A DNA stretch of 64,000 nt from an uncultured Cryomorphaceae bacterium (GCA_937120475.1 CAKZJV010000007.1:2186068-2250067), one strand, 5' to 3'; shown: positions 9,072 through 17,286, counted from the first letter of the stretch. Notes: a model not told the origin generated them from the sequence alone. A program made the numbers and translations.

Positions 9072-10277
9072 TTATACTTTTTCTAAAATTACGGCATAGC
9101 CTTGCCCTACTCCTATACACATCGTACAAAGGGCGTAGCGTTTGTTTTGCAGCTGCAACTCAATAGCTGCGGTTTGTAAAAGGCGTGCGCCACTCATGCC
9201 TAAGGGGTGGCCCAAGGCTATGGCTCCGCCATTAGGGTTGATACGTGAGTCATCATCCTGTAAACCCATCTTACGCGTGCACGCCAGCACCTGCGAGGCA
9301 AAAGCTTCGTTAAGCTCAATAATATCCATCTGGTTTAACGTAAGGCCGGCCTTCTGCAAGGCCTTCTCCGAAGCATATACCGGGCCGATACCCATAACGC
9401 GCGGCTCCACCCCGGCTACTCCCATCGAAACGATGCGCGCAAGGGGTTTGAGGTTGTTTTTTTGTGCGCCTTCTTCAGAGGCTATTAGCAGAGCTCCGGC
9501 TCCATCGTTCAAACCGGAGGCGTTTCCGGCTGTAACACTACCTTCTTTTTTAAAAGCGGGGCGCAGTTTACCCAAAACTTCAAGGTTGGTGCCGGGTTTT
9601 ATAAACTCATCATTGGCAAAAAGCACAGGGTCTTTTTTGCGTTGCGGGATGCTTACCGGGGCTATCTCTTTGGCCAGCCGGCCATTTTCCTGTGCTTTGG
9701 CCGCTTTAGACTGGCTCCAGTAGGCAAACCGATCCTGGTCTTCGCGGCTAATGTTGAATTGTTCTACCAGGTTTTCAGCGGTTTCGCCCATGGCATCGGT
9801 ACCGTAGCGTTCAAACATTTTAGGGTTGATGAATCGCCACCCGAAACTGGAGTCGTACATTTTGGAGTCGGTGCCGAAGGCCCGGGAGGGCTTACTCATT
9901 ACGTAAGGTCCGCGAGTCATATTCTCAACACCTCCGGCAATAAACACCTCGCCATCACCATTCCGGATAGCCCGGAATGCGTGGGCAGCTGCGCTCATAC
10001 CTGAAGCGCAAAGGCGGTTCACCGTTTCCCCGGGAACACTAAAGGGCAGGCCTGCCAGCAGCAGTGCCATACGCGCTACGTTGCGATTGTCTTCACCGGC
10101 CTGGTTGGCACAGCCTATAATCACATCGGCTATTTGCTCCTGGTCCAGACCGGGGTGGCGCGCTACAAGCTCTTGTATTACATGGGCCGCCAAATCATCG
10201 GTACGTACCTGGGCCAGAGTTCCCCCGAAATTCCCGATGGGGCTGCGAACTCCGTCAATTATATATGCTTCTTTCAT
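9072..10277 (-). CDS. paaJ: PaaJ/PcaF: 3-oxoadipyl-CoA thiolase
   Basis: 401 residues, the standard size for a thiolase. The acylated nucleophile Cys90 lies in VNRLCASGMSAA, the general-base histidine in NGGAIALGHPLGMSGAR, and the second catalytic cysteine in CTMCIGVGQGYA. The N-terminus (EAYIIDGVRSPIGNFGG) is characteristic of the beta-ketoadipyl-CoA thiolase branch. The reaction splits 3-oxoadipyl-CoA with CoA into succinyl-CoA and acetyl-CoA, the last step of phenylacetate degradation. It sits 68 nt after paaI, with no terminator between them. A generic acetyl-CoA acetyltransferase is the alternative; context favours PaaJ. Confidence 0.92.
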   Translation of the reverse strand: MKEAYIIDGVRSPIGNFGGTLAQVRTDDLAAHVIQELVARHPGLDQEQIADVIIGCANQAGEDNRNVARMALLLAGLPFSVPGETVNRLCASGMSAAAHAFRAIRNGDGEVFIAGGVENMTRGPYVMSKPSRAFGTDSKMYDSSFGWRFINPKMFERYGTDAMGETAENLVEQFNISREDQDRFAYWSQSKAAKAQENGRLAKEIAPVSIPQRKKDPVLFANDEFIKPGTNLEVLGKLRPAFKKEGSVTAGNASGLNDGAGALLIASEEGAQKNNLKPLARIVSMGVAGVEPRVMGIGPVYASEKALQKAGLTLNQMDIIELNEAFASQVLACTRKMGLQDDDSRINPNGGAIALGHPLGMSGARLLQTAAIELQLQNKRYALCTMCIGVGQGYAVILEKV

Positions 10278-10345
10278 TCAATATTTGTTTTTTAGCCCTG
10301 CCTCCCCATACGCATGGAGTTACCCGGCTATAGTAATGATCTTTT

Positions 10346-10753
10346 TTACCAATCTTTTTCCGTGCGAAAAACAGTGCCCTTAAAAAGGGCTACGGTGTGC
10401 TTATCCTGATTGGTCACTTTTACCTCGTAAATCGCCAGTCGCCTGCTTTTGTTCAACTCAATGGCTTCAGCCCACAGTTCATCGCCCGCCTTTACCGGAC
10501 GGGTATGCGAAATGGAGGTTTCTATACTCATGGCCTGTTGTCCGTGGCTATTGCTGGCAAAGGCCAGTGCACTATCCGCCAGGGAATAGGTAATACCCCC
10601 ATGCGCAATGCCAAACCCGTTGGTCATTTCCTGGCGCACTACCATTTTTAAATGGCAATACCCGGCTTTTTCTGCCAGGCGTTCAATGCCCAGCCACAGG
10701 CTGAAGGCATCGTTATCGTACATCTGGCTTATTATTTCACCGGGGGTTTTCAT
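10346..10753 (-). CDS. paaI: PaaI: hotdog-fold acyl-CoA thioesterase
   Basis: 135 residues, matching the PaaI hotdog family (about 135-145). The sequence carries the active-site loop NGFGIAHGGITYSLADSALAFASNS, in which the Asp of LADSA is the family's catalytic residue, and ends with the FKGTVFRTEKDW strand. PaaI hydrolyses hydroxylated or stalled phenylacetyl-CoA thioesters and releases CoA. Its ATG overlaps the stop of the preceding 167-aa gene by four bases (ATGA, 10750-10753), so the two are translationally coupled. Confidence 0.92.
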   Translation of the reverse strand: MKTPGEIISQMYDNDAFSLWLGIERLAEKAGYCHLKMVVRQEMTNGFGIAHGGITYSLADSALAFASNSHGQQAMSIETSISHTRPVKAGDELWAEAIELNKSRRLAIYEVKVTNQDKHTVALFKGTVFRTEKDW

Positions 10754-11253
10754 GCGTCCGTTTTCTTTTCCATGCTAGCGGCCGCAGACCTTTCTATGAT
10801 GGAGATGAGGGCGTCCAATACCACGTTAAAGCTATGTCGTTCTGCCTCCATTTTTTCTGCCAGGTTTGATTTAAAGATAGCCCGGTTCTTCAGGTCTTCA
10901 AAGACCAGGGGGCTATCGGAAATATCAAGTACCGCAGTACCGGTCAACTCGTCTTTTTCCGCCTTACGGTCGTAGTTCTCCACTTTTTCGTTGATCACCT
11001 CCTCCACCATTTGGTGGGGTACCATTTGAACGGGAATCCCGGCTGCCACAAAGGAATTGATCAGTATAACGGCCGAATCCACCAGGGCTTCGTGTTCGCT
11101 ATCAGTGAAGTCATCGGCCAGGTTGGTGATAAACCCCATTAATATGGGTTGATCTTCCAGTATTTGAACTACTAACTGACCTTGCTCCTTAGGGCTCATT
11201 GCTTCATAATCGGCAATGGCCTCCGCTACATAATCCTTCTTTTTTAATGCCAT
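10750..11253 (-). CDS. Unrecognised acidic helical protein coupled to paaI
   Basis: 167 residues; I do not recognise a family. It has no signal peptide or transmembrane segment, is rich in Glu/Asp and Ala, and is predicted to be almost entirely helical (EAIADYEAMSPKEQGQLVVQIL, MVEEVINEKVENYDRK). It starts at ATG 11253, 26 nt after the ABC ATPase stop, and overlaps paaI by four bases. Its composition suggests a cytoplasmic adaptor or scaffold, which is inference only. Its coupling to paaI suggests a matched expression level with the thioesterase. Confidence 0.7.
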   Translation of the reverse strand: MALKKKDYVAEAIADYEAMSPKEQGQLVVQILEDQPILMGFITNLADDFTDSEHEALVDSAVILINSFVAAGIPVQMVPHQMVEEVINEKVENYDRKAEKDELTGTAVLDISDSPLVFEDLKNRAIFKSNLAEKMEAERHSFNVVLDALISIIERSAAASMEKKTDA

Positions 11254-11279
11254 CCGGCAAAGGTACAGTAATCAATAAG

Positions 11280-12029
11280 CTAAGCCAATCCAGTAGCTTC
11301 GGTTGTACTTTCGTTAGTTCTAACCTTTTGAACAAAAAATTCCTCCAGTTCACGTAGCGTTTCGGAGGTAGTTTGAATATCCTTAACAATGGTACCGTGA
11401 TCAAGAATAACTATGCGTTGGCAAAACTCGGTAACGTGCACCAGGTCATGGCTGGAAATCAACATGGTGATATCGGTTTCCTCATCCAGCTTTTTAAGCT
11501 GATCGCGCAATTGATATTGGGTAGAAGGATCAAGGTTGGCAAAGGGTTCGTCCAGCACCAGTACGCTCGGGTTGCCAAGCAAGGCCCCTACAATTCCCAC
11601 CTTCTTCTGGTTACCCTTGGAAAGATCCCTAATGTATTTCTTCCGGCCCCTGATCTCACCTTTGAAAAACTCATCGTATTTATCGAGGATCTGGGTTACC
11701 TGTGGTTTATCCATTCCGTGCATCTTGCCGATAAAGTTGAAGTACTCATCCGGGGTAAGGTAATCGATCAAAAAGCCTTCGTCCAGGAAGCTGCCGGTAA
11801 AGTTTTTCCACTCTTCACTTTTGTTAACCGGTACACCATTGATTATTACGCTCCCCTCGTCTGGTTCAATCAGGTCGAGTATGCAACGGTACAGGGTGGT
11901 TTTTCCGGCCCCGTTATTTCCTACCAAACCAAAAGACTGGCCCGCCATTAAGGAGAGTTGGGGTACATCCAGCACCACTTCCTTATTATAGCTTTTTTTA
12001 AGATTTTGAATGCTTATGATTTCCTGCAT
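11280..12029 (-). CDS. ABC transporter ATP-binding protein
   Basis: 249 residues. Walker A is FGLVGNNGAGKTTLYR (about residues 33-48), the signature is LSKGNQKKVGIVGALLGNP, Walker B is VLVLDEPFANLDP, and the switch histidine is in LISSHDL. It therefore has all catalytic parts of an ABC-2-type exporter ATPase. It lies directly downstream of a DUF5687 membrane protein and a 62-aa membrane protein, together forming a three-gene transporter unit. The substrate is unknown. The unit lies between paaH and paaI, so aromatic or CoA-ester-related stress export is possible, but nothing in the sequence shows it. Confidence 0.9.
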   Translation of the reverse strand: MQEIISIQNLKKSYNKEVVLDVPQLSLMAGQSFGLVGNNGAGKTTLYRCILDLIEPDEGSVIINGVPVNKSEEWKNFTGSFLDEGFLIDYLTPDEYFNFIGKMHGMDKPQVTQILDKYDEFFKGEIRGRKKYIRDLSKGNQKKVGIVGALLGNPSVLVLDEPFANLDPSTQYQLRDQLKKLDEETDITMLISSHDLVHVTEFCQRIVILDHGTIVKDIQTTSETLRELEEFFVQKVRTNESTTEATGLA

Positions 12030-12035
12030 AGTTTT

Positions 12036-12224
12036 TTAAATGTTTTGAAGTATTTGGAGGATTGCCATTAGCAGGCTAATACTTACGATGATGTTGGCCA
12101 CGGAATCTTTACCGTAGTTTTTAAGTTTTTTTGATGATCCAAAGAGGGTGAAAAAGGCCCACCGCAACACCCCTCCTAAAAGGCTAAATAGAAATACTAA
12201 TATGTCCAGCACCAAAAAACCCAT
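12036..12224 (-). CDS. Small two-helix membrane protein in ABC transporter unit
   Basis: 62 residues with two predicted transmembrane helices (MGFLVLDILVFLFSLLGGVL and NIIVSISLLMAILQIL) separated by a short basic loop (GSSKKLKNYGK). Its ATG overlaps the last base of the permease stop (TAATG at 12224), and the ATPase start follows 6 nt after its stop, so it is plainly part of the operon. No family is recognised; a small transporter subunit is the simplest idea. Confidence 0.65.
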   Translation of the reverse strand: MGFLVLDILVFLFSLLGGVLRWAFFTLFGSSKKLKNYGKDSVANIIVSISLLMAILQILQNI

Positions 12225-13696
12225 TAGCCTTCACGAAACCCTTTGGCGTTACGGTACTTTTTCTCGTTAAAGTTTTCGATAATAGCCTTGAACCATTGTT
12301 TATGAAAAATCAGGCTTAAAAGGCCTGCTCCCCCTAATGCAATCAAGCCCCAATAGGGTTTTCCGAAGGCATTGAACGAGGCCCATATCAGGATGGGCAA
12401 TACCATTAAGGGCAGGATAATTAAAAACTGTACCGCGCTGGTACCCTGATAATTGAATGCCGAACCCCGGGTAAGGTCAATCCGCTTTTTCTGATAAGTG
12501 GAGGCGTAGAGCAATACAAAAGAGTTTACGCCAACATTGTAAAGGAAACAGGCCGTATTGATGTACAGGGCTTTCATTCCAAAATAGATATAGCCCATGG
12601 AAATAAGGTAGGTAATAACGGCACTACTTACCAGCAACCAGAACTTGGCTCTAAAGAAAGCTTCCATGGGGTAAGCCCGGGTTAGTATGCCATCAAAGTA
12701 GGCGCTTTCCCAGCCCACCATAAACTGGCCGTAATTGATCATGAAAATCCCGGTCATGAAAATGCCTACAAAAATGAAGATCATAATAGAATCTACATAT
12801 TCCGGTTGCCCATAGAAGATAAGTCCGTAAAAACTAAAGAGTGCGGTGATAAACAATATATTCTTGGTTCTTTTATTCCGGAGGATAAGTTTCAACTCAT
12901 TGCTAATCATAGTTCCCACCACGCCCCGGGACTCCAGGAATGAAAATTCGCGGCTGGCCGCTTCCCTGGAATGCTTAGTCCATTGGTCGATATAGCTTTG
13001 TTTGACCAAAAAGCGGAAATTGACGGCATAGGCTAAACTGGCCAGCACCGCAGGAACCAAAATGTACCAGGCCTCACCTGCCGGGGCAAACAGGGCATAA
13101 GACCAGGTGTTCAGGTCAAACCATTCCAGGGCATGCCCCACAAACAGGAAGGCCACCACGGCCGCAAAAACGAAAAATACGGATTGCTTGAGGGCAATGA
13201 CTCTTTTGAGATAAATGGTGAGAAAATGGTTAAGCTTTACCAGTCCTAACATCGCCAACAACCAAAAAATGGTTCCGGCTGCACCCAGTTCAGGAGCTAC
13301 CCCGCGAAAAGCAAAGGGTACAATGAAAAACAAGGGAAATAGGTTGAAAAAATTGAATACGCTACTGCCCAGTAGGTAGTGGATTACCGTGCTCTTTTTT
13401 AAAGGTTGCAAGAGATAATGCCTAATGCTTAACACATTAAGGTCCTGCGCAAAAAAACGAATAGCTAAATCCAACAGTAAGTATTGTAGCAGGTATTCTG
13501 AAAAGACTGCGGTTACCGACTGTGCCCCCGGCCTTATTTCACGGATAATTTCCGGTAGGGCAAAACCTAAAAAGATGAAAGACAGGCTAAAGTAAATAAT
13601 GAAAAACCCGACCAAAATTTTAATGCCCCAGCCCTGACTGAAGTACTTGGAGCGAACCACTTGTTTCCATTGTTGCCCCAATAGCCGTAAATACAT
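12224..13696 (-). CDS. DUF5687 family membrane protein (ABC permease-like)
   Basis: 490 residues with about 10-12 predicted transmembrane segments (for example GIKILVGFFIIYFSLSFIFL, NILFITALFSFYGLIF, FWLLVSSAVITYLISMGYIY) and a central cytoplasmic region (ISNELKLILRNKRTKN) like the ATPase-contact helix of ABC-2 permeases. Length and layout match DUF5687, a Bacteroidota family normally found beside an ABC ATPase, as here. Probably the transmembrane half of an exporter encoded with 11280-12029. The substrate is unknown. Confidence 0.78.
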   Translation of the reverse strand: MYLRLLGQQWKQVVRSKYFSQGWGIKILVGFFIIYFSLSFIFLGFALPEIIREIRPGAQSVTAVFSEYLLQYLLLDLAIRFFAQDLNVLSIRHYLLQPLKKSTVIHYLLGSSVFNFFNLFPLFFIVPFAFRGVAPELGAAGTIFWLLAMLGLVKLNHFLTIYLKRVIALKQSVFFVFAAVVAFLFVGHALEWFDLNTWSYALFAPAGEAWYILVPAVLASLAYAVNFRFLVKQSYIDQWTKHSREAASREFSFLESRGVVGTMISNELKLILRNKRTKNILFITALFSFYGLIFYGQPEYVDSIMIFIFVGIFMTGIFMINYGQFMVGWESAYFDGILTRAYPMEAFFRAKFWLLVSSAVITYLISMGYIYFGMKALYINTACFLYNVGVNSFVLLYASTYQKKRIDLTRGSAFNYQGTSAVQFLIILPLMVLPILIWASFNAFGKPYWGLIALGGAGLLSLIFHKQWFKAIIENFNEKKYRNAKGFREG

Positions 13697-13768
13697 AATA
13701 GTTGAGCTTAGTGTTGGTTAAAAATACATTTTTAGCTTAAAAGTTAAAACCGGGGATTTACCCTGTTT

Positions 13769-14797
13769 TTATGGTTTCACAAAAAGTTCCAATAATTTAA
13801 TCAGTAACTGGTTAAAGTCCGTACGGTTGGCGTTCAGGCAAACGGCAAAAGCCAGTTTTTGCTCCGGGAAATAGGCCGCCATACTTTCAAACGAATCCAC
13901 GTTACCGGAATGTCCATAACAACGTTGGCTGCCAAAGGGGTAGCTAAAAATTCCCAAACCCATGTTTTCCTGCATATCCACCATTTGTTCCAGGGCCTCG
14001 GCTGAAAAGAGCTCCGCCCGGAAGAGCGTCTCAAAAAACTTGCACAGTTCAGTCGGAGTTGAGGCTACGCCCCCGGCACCCATCAGTTTTCCATAATGAG
14101 CCGTGAAGTTTTCCTGCCAGCCTTTCCGGTAATAAAAGGAATAGGCTTCCCCTTTTTCCGGCTCTATACTATCTCCCAGGTAGGTGCGGGTTAACCCGGT
14201 GGGCGCGGTAATACGCTGTTTTACTATTTGAGCAAAACTGATTCCGTCCAATTCTTCGGCAATTAAACTCAGTGCTATATAGTTGGCATTGTTGTACTCG
14301 GTTTTTTGCCCAGGCCTAAAGTCAGGTTTCGAATTGCGAAAAACAGCCTTGATTTCTTCGGTCGTTTCCGGTTTAACATCACGGTATTTGCGTGACAGGT
14401 CTTTGCCAAAATTATGGATGCCGCTTTGGTGGCGAAGTAAGTGTTCAATGGTGGTTTGTGAAGCCTGTGGCCAATCCGGGAAAAACCTTGATAGTTTATC
14501 TTGCAGCTTTAGCTTTCCCTCTTCCTCCATTTGCAGAATTATCACTGCTGTGAAGGTTTTGGAAATGGAGCCAACCTGGTATATCGTGAGGCTGTCCGCC
14601 TTAATAGACGGATCTATGGAAGCGTAACCAAAGCTTTTTTGAAAGAGGATTTTCCCGTTTTGACGGACGCAAACGCTGCCCATGGCTTTTTCTCTTTCCG
14701 CCAGACGGTTAAAATAGCTTTCAAGCTCAGGATAGGTGCTTTGTGCCTGGATAATACAGGCCCAAAGCAAAAACAAAAGGCTCAACCCGCTTTTCAC
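13769..14797 (-). CDS. Secreted serine beta-lactamase-fold hydrolase (class C / AmpH-like)
   Basis: 342 residues with a signal peptide (SGLSLLFLLWACIIQAQS). The catalytic SxxK is S77-I-S-K80, the second motif is Y-N-N (KTEYNNANY), and the third-motif equivalent is HSG (YGHSGNVDSF), the usual triad of class C beta-lactamase-like esterases and DD-peptidases. The start codon is GTG at 14797, overlapping the paaH stop by four bases (GTGA). It is probably a periplasmic or secreted esterase or peptidase; real beta-lactam hydrolysis is not implied. Its tight coupling to paaH is odd for a catabolic operon. Confidence 0.87.
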   Translation of the reverse strand: MKSGLSLLFLLWACIIQAQSTYPELESYFNRLAEREKAMGSVCVRQNGKILFQKSFGYASIDPSIKADSLTIYQVGSISKTFTAVIILQMEEEGKLKLQDKLSRFFPDWPQASQTTIEHLLRHQSGIHNFGKDLSRKYRDVKPETTEEIKAVFRNSKPDFRPGQKTEYNNANYIALSLIAEELDGISFAQIVKQRITAPTGLTRTYLGDSIEPEKGEAYSFYYRKGWQENFTAHYGKLMGAGGVASTPTELCKFFETLFRAELFSAEALEQMVDMQENMGLGIFSYPFGSQRCYGHSGNVDSFESMAAYFPEQKLAFAVCLNANRTDFNQLLIKLLELFVKP

Positions 14798-15951
14798 GGA
14801 TAGAAAGTTTGACCTTCCCGCGCCATTTTCCGTAAGAGTGGGCTACAACGGTAACGGTCTTCACCATATTCCCTTTGCAGGCGGTCCATAGTATCCACAC
14901 AATGTTGTATGCCCTTTTCATCGGCCCATTGGAGTAGGCCTTTAGGGTAGTTCACGCCTTTGGTCATGGCCAGGTCAATGTCTTCCCGTGAGGCTATGTT
15001 AAGATAGAGCGCATCGGCTGCTTCGTTGATGAGCATCACGAGAATACGCCAAACGATATCCTCCCCAAGGTTTTGGTCCTTAACCGGCTCGGGGGGCTTA
15101 GCTCCTTCACCGTAATCGTAAAAACCCCTTCCGGTTTTACGGCCCAGCCAGCCAGCTTCCACCAGTCGCTTTTGCGTAAAGTTGGGGCGGTAGCGTGGGT
15201 CGTAGTAAAAGGCTTCAAATACACTAGAAGACACGGCATAGTTCACATCGTGGCCGATGAAGTCCATTAAGGTAAAGGGACCCATACGGAAGCCGCCCAG
15301 CTCGGTCATCGCCCAATCGATAGTAGCCGGATCAGCAAAACCTTCTTCGTAAATACGAACGGCCTCCCCATAAAAAGGACGGGCCACCCGATTCACTATA
15401 AAGCCGGGCGTGTCTTTAGCTATTACGGTTACTTTTCCCCAGGAGTCAATGATCTCCCGTGCTTTTACAGCTACCTCTTTATCTGTTTGCACAGCAGGAA
15501 TAATTTCCACTAAAGGCATTAAAGGGGCCGGATTGAAAAAGTGAATGCCGATAATGCGATCGGGCTTTTTCAGGGCCGAACCAATAGAGGCAATGGACAA
15601 GGAAGAAGTATTGGAGGCCAGGATCGTATCCTGATCGCAGAGCTCCTCCAGCTGGGTGAATACCTTCTTTTTAATGTCCAGATTTTCGATAATGGCCTCA
15701 ATCACCATTGAGCTGCCCACTACTTGGCTCATATCGGTAGTGTAGGTAATCCGGTTGACGATCTCCAGGTTTTCTCCTTCTTTGAGTTTTCCTTTTTCGA
15801 CCAGTCGTGCCAGTATTTTTTCGTGTCCGGCTTTCGCTTTATCTACGGCTTGTTGCGAAGTATCAACCAGTACTACCTGGTTTCCGTTTTGAGCGGCTAT
15901 TTGGGCTATTCCCGATCCCATGGAACCGGAGCCTATGATGGATGTCTTCAT
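14794..15951 (-). CDS. paaH: PaaH: 3-hydroxyadipyl-CoA dehydrogenase
   Basis: 385 residues. The N-terminal Rossmann motif is IGSGSMGSGIAQIAAQNG with the NAD-selecting acidic residue in VVLVDTS. The 3HCDH motif IIGIHFFNPAPLMPLVEII contains the catalytic His, and GKVTVIAKDTPGFIVNR follows. Two C-terminal 3HCDH helical domains follow (AMTELGGFRMGPFTLMDFIG, then NYPKGLLQWADEKG). It oxidises 3-hydroxyadipyl-CoA to 3-oxoadipyl-CoA with NAD. It is shorter than the ~475-residue E. coli PaaH but retains both C-terminal domains. The upstream neighbour is the inverted-repeat-flanked S23 gene; downstream it overlaps a beta-lactamase-fold gene. Confidence 0.9.
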   Translation of the reverse strand: MKTSIIGSGSMGSGIAQIAAQNGNQVVLVDTSQQAVDKAKAGHEKILARLVEKGKLKEGENLEIVNRITYTTDMSQVVGSSMVIEAIIENLDIKKKVFTQLEELCDQDTILASNTSSLSIASIGSALKKPDRIIGIHFFNPAPLMPLVEIIPAVQTDKEVAVKAREIIDSWGKVTVIAKDTPGFIVNRVARPFYGEAVRIYEEGFADPATIDWAMTELGGFRMGPFTLMDFIGHDVNYAVSSSVFEAFYYDPRYRPNFTQKRLVEAGWLGRKTGRGFYDYGEGAKPPEPVKDQNLGEDIVWRILVMLINEAADALYLNIASREDIDLAMTKGVNYPKGLLQWADEKGIQHCVDTMDRLQREYGEDRYRCSPLLRKMAREGQTFYP

Positions 15952-15968
15952 TTTTTGGGTTTACTGTG

Positions 15969-15999
15969 GTGGGTTATAAGTTGTGAGTTAAGAGTTATG
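15969..15999 (+). repeat. Left terminal inverted repeat of the S23 cassette
   Basis: A 14-bp perfect match, AGTTAAGAGTTATG at 15986-15999, is the reverse complement of 16391-16404. Further out, GTGGGTT (15969-15975) is also repeated inverted at 16409-16415. A second unit, TTATGAGCT, at 16010-16018 has an inverted copy at 16387-16395. The local sequence is a degenerate array of GAGTTATGAG-like units. Confidence 0.8.
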
Positions 16000-16021
16000 G
16001 GTTTTAGATTATGAGCTGGGC

Positions 16022-16393
16022 TTAGGAGCGCTTGGCTCGGTTCAGGTAATTGATGTACCCGTTGATCAGCCTTCGAACCTCCGTTTTTTGATTGATAAGT
16101 TTTTGATATTCGGTTTCAGTGATGTAATTCTCGTCCATGCAAATATTTAAATGTTCGTGAACTTCCTCAAGGGAGCCACGCGCTATTCTACAAAACTGAA
16201 TGTTCTCTTGATAATGGAACCTTCCATAACCCTCGGCAATCTGGTTGGTTACTGACCTGGATGCCCTGATCATCTGGTCTTTGAGTCGGTATTTTTCGTC
16301 TGGTGACAGGTTCTTGCAAAAAGAGGCAATGTCTTTCCTAAAGCTTCTGGCTTTTTTATAAACCTCCAACTCTTCAAAAGACTCAAAGCTCAT
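16022..16393 (-). CDS. Four-helix bundle protein (S23 / 23S rRNA intervening-sequence family)
   Basis: 123 residues, typical of the S23/IVS-encoded four-helix bundle family related to Avd of diversity-generating retroelements. Recognisable motifs: FEELEVYKKARSFRKDIASF, LKDQMIRASRSVTNQIAEGYGR, and FCRIARGSLEEVHEHLNIC. The family is basic and thought to bind nucleic acid, but its function outside rRNA insertions is unknown. The gene lies between paaH and paaG, and its start codon sits inside the right inverted repeat (16391-16404). It has no relation to phenylacetate metabolism and looks like a small mobile cassette that landed in an operon gap. Confidence 0.88.
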   Translation of the reverse strand: MSFESFEELEVYKKARSFRKDIASFCKNLSPDEKYRLKDQMIRASRSVTNQIAEGYGRFHYQENIQFCRIARGSLEEVHEHLNICMDENYITETEYQKLINQKTEVRRLINGYINYLNRAKRS

Positions 16394-16415
16394 AACTCTT
16401 AACTTTTCAACCCAC
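16391..16415 (-). repeat. Right terminal inverted repeat of the S23 cassette
   Basis: Inverted partner of 15969-15999. CATAACTCTTAACT at 16391-16404 matches 15986-15999 perfectly in reverse complement, and AACCCAC at 16409-16415 matches 15969-15975. The repeat supplies the ATG of the four-helix-bundle gene. Confidence 0.8.
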
Positions 16416-16424
16416 TTACTAAAA

Positions 16425-17204
16425 TCACTCCCCTCTAAACTCCGGTTTGCGCTTCTCCAAAAAGGCCTTTACCCCTTCTTCATAGTCGTACGACTTTCCG
16501 GCAAGGGTTTGAAAATGATCTTCTTCGGCCAGTTGCTGTTCCAAAGTGTTTAGTGGGCTATGGTTCAGTAACTCCTTGGTATAGGCCAGTGCCTTGGTGG
16601 GCATTTGACTAAGGGTTTGTGCGATTTTCAGACTTTCTTCGGCCAGGCTGGTATCGCTGACTACCCGGTAGATCATACCCATTTTCTCGGCATCTGTGGC
16701 AGAAATTTTATCGCCCAACATCATCAGGGCCGATGCTTTTTGATAACCGATTAAGCGGGGCAAGGTATAAGTGCCTCCACTATCGGGAATGAGCCCGATT
16801 TTGGAGAAAGCCTGGATAAAACTGGCTGACTCAGCCGCGAGTACCACATCACCCGCCAAAGCGATATTGGCACCAGCACCGGCCGCTACTCCGTTTACCG
16901 CCACCACCACCGGTTTCGGCAGCTCCCGCAGTTGTTTAATAATCGGGTTGTAATGCTCACTCACTATTTTGGTGAGTTCCGGACCCTCCGGATCAATAGC
17001 TTCCCGCAGGTCCTGACCTGCACAGAAGGCCTTACCGTTACCGGTGAGCAAAACACAGCGAATGGCGGTATCCTCCCTTGCCTTTTCTAATTGCTCTTGA
17101 AAGGCCAGAGCCATTTCGCGCACAAAGCTGTTGTACTTATCGGGGCGGTTAAGGGTGATTTTCAGAATGGAGCCGATACGCTCCGGGAGGATAAAATCGG
17201 ACAT
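16425..17204 (-). CDS. paaG: PaaG: 1,2-epoxyphenylacetyl-CoA isomerase (enoyl-CoA hydratase family)
   Basis: 259 residues from ATG 17204 (MSDFILPERIGS); the frame extends 7 codons upstream only to a TTG, so ATG is preferred. Crotonase-fold marks: NGKAFCAGQDLREA, with the CAGQDL oxyanion-hole segment seen in PaaG, and VNGVAAGAGANIALAGDVV and IPDSGGTYTLPRLIG, where the Asp of IPDSGG is the conserved catalytic acid. It isomerises the ring epoxide to 2-oxepin-2(3H)-ylideneacetyl-CoA. A second paralogue, paaF, normally adjacent, is absent here, so PaaG versus PaaF is judged from the IPDSGG and CAGQDL motifs. Confidence 0.9.
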   Translation of the reverse strand: MSDFILPERIGSILKITLNRPDKYNSFVREMALAFQEQLEKAREDTAIRCVLLTGNGKAFCAGQDLREAIDPEGPELTKIVSEHYNPIIKQLRELPKPVVVAVNGVAAGAGANIALAGDVVLAAESASFIQAFSKIGLIPDSGGTYTLPRLIGYQKASALMMLGDKISATDAEKMGMIYRVVSDTSLAEESLKIAQTLSQMPTKALAYTKELLNHSPLNTLEQQLAEEDHFQTLAGKSYDYEEGVKAFLEKRKPEFRGE

Positions 17205-17233
17205 GGGTTTGCGGTTTTGCCTCAAAGGTAAAA

Positions 17234-17249
17234 GCTTAAATCTTTAAGC
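17234..17249. promoter_or_regulatory. Perfect inverted repeat between paaD and paaG
   Basis: GCTTAAA-TC-TTTAAGC, 7-bp arms around a 2-bp centre. A TAnnTTTG-type box (TACCTTTG, minus strand) lies at 17223-17230, about 20 nt before the paaG ATG. It may be an operator for an internal paaG promoter or a weak intra-operon hairpin; the sequence cannot decide. Confidence 0.4.
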
Positions 17250-17286
17250 GACACTCTTTACCCCTTGAATTAAGCAGAAAAAGGGT

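Noticed and set aside
9142..9723. Plus-strand open frame of 193 codons opposite paaJ
   Set aside because: Mirror of the thiolase reading frame; the minus strand carries all catalytic motifs.
11373..11951. Plus-strand open frame of 192 codons opposite the ABC ATPase
   Set aside because: Antisense shadow of a full ATPase with intact Walker and signature motifs.
13769..14797. Antibiotic-resistance beta-lactamase
   Set aside because: The SxxK/YxN/HxG set is shared with many esterases and DD-peptidases; nothing supports a resistance role.
16022..16393. Intervening sequence of a 23S rRNA gene
   Set aside because: No rRNA sequence surrounds the gene; both neighbours are paa coding genes.
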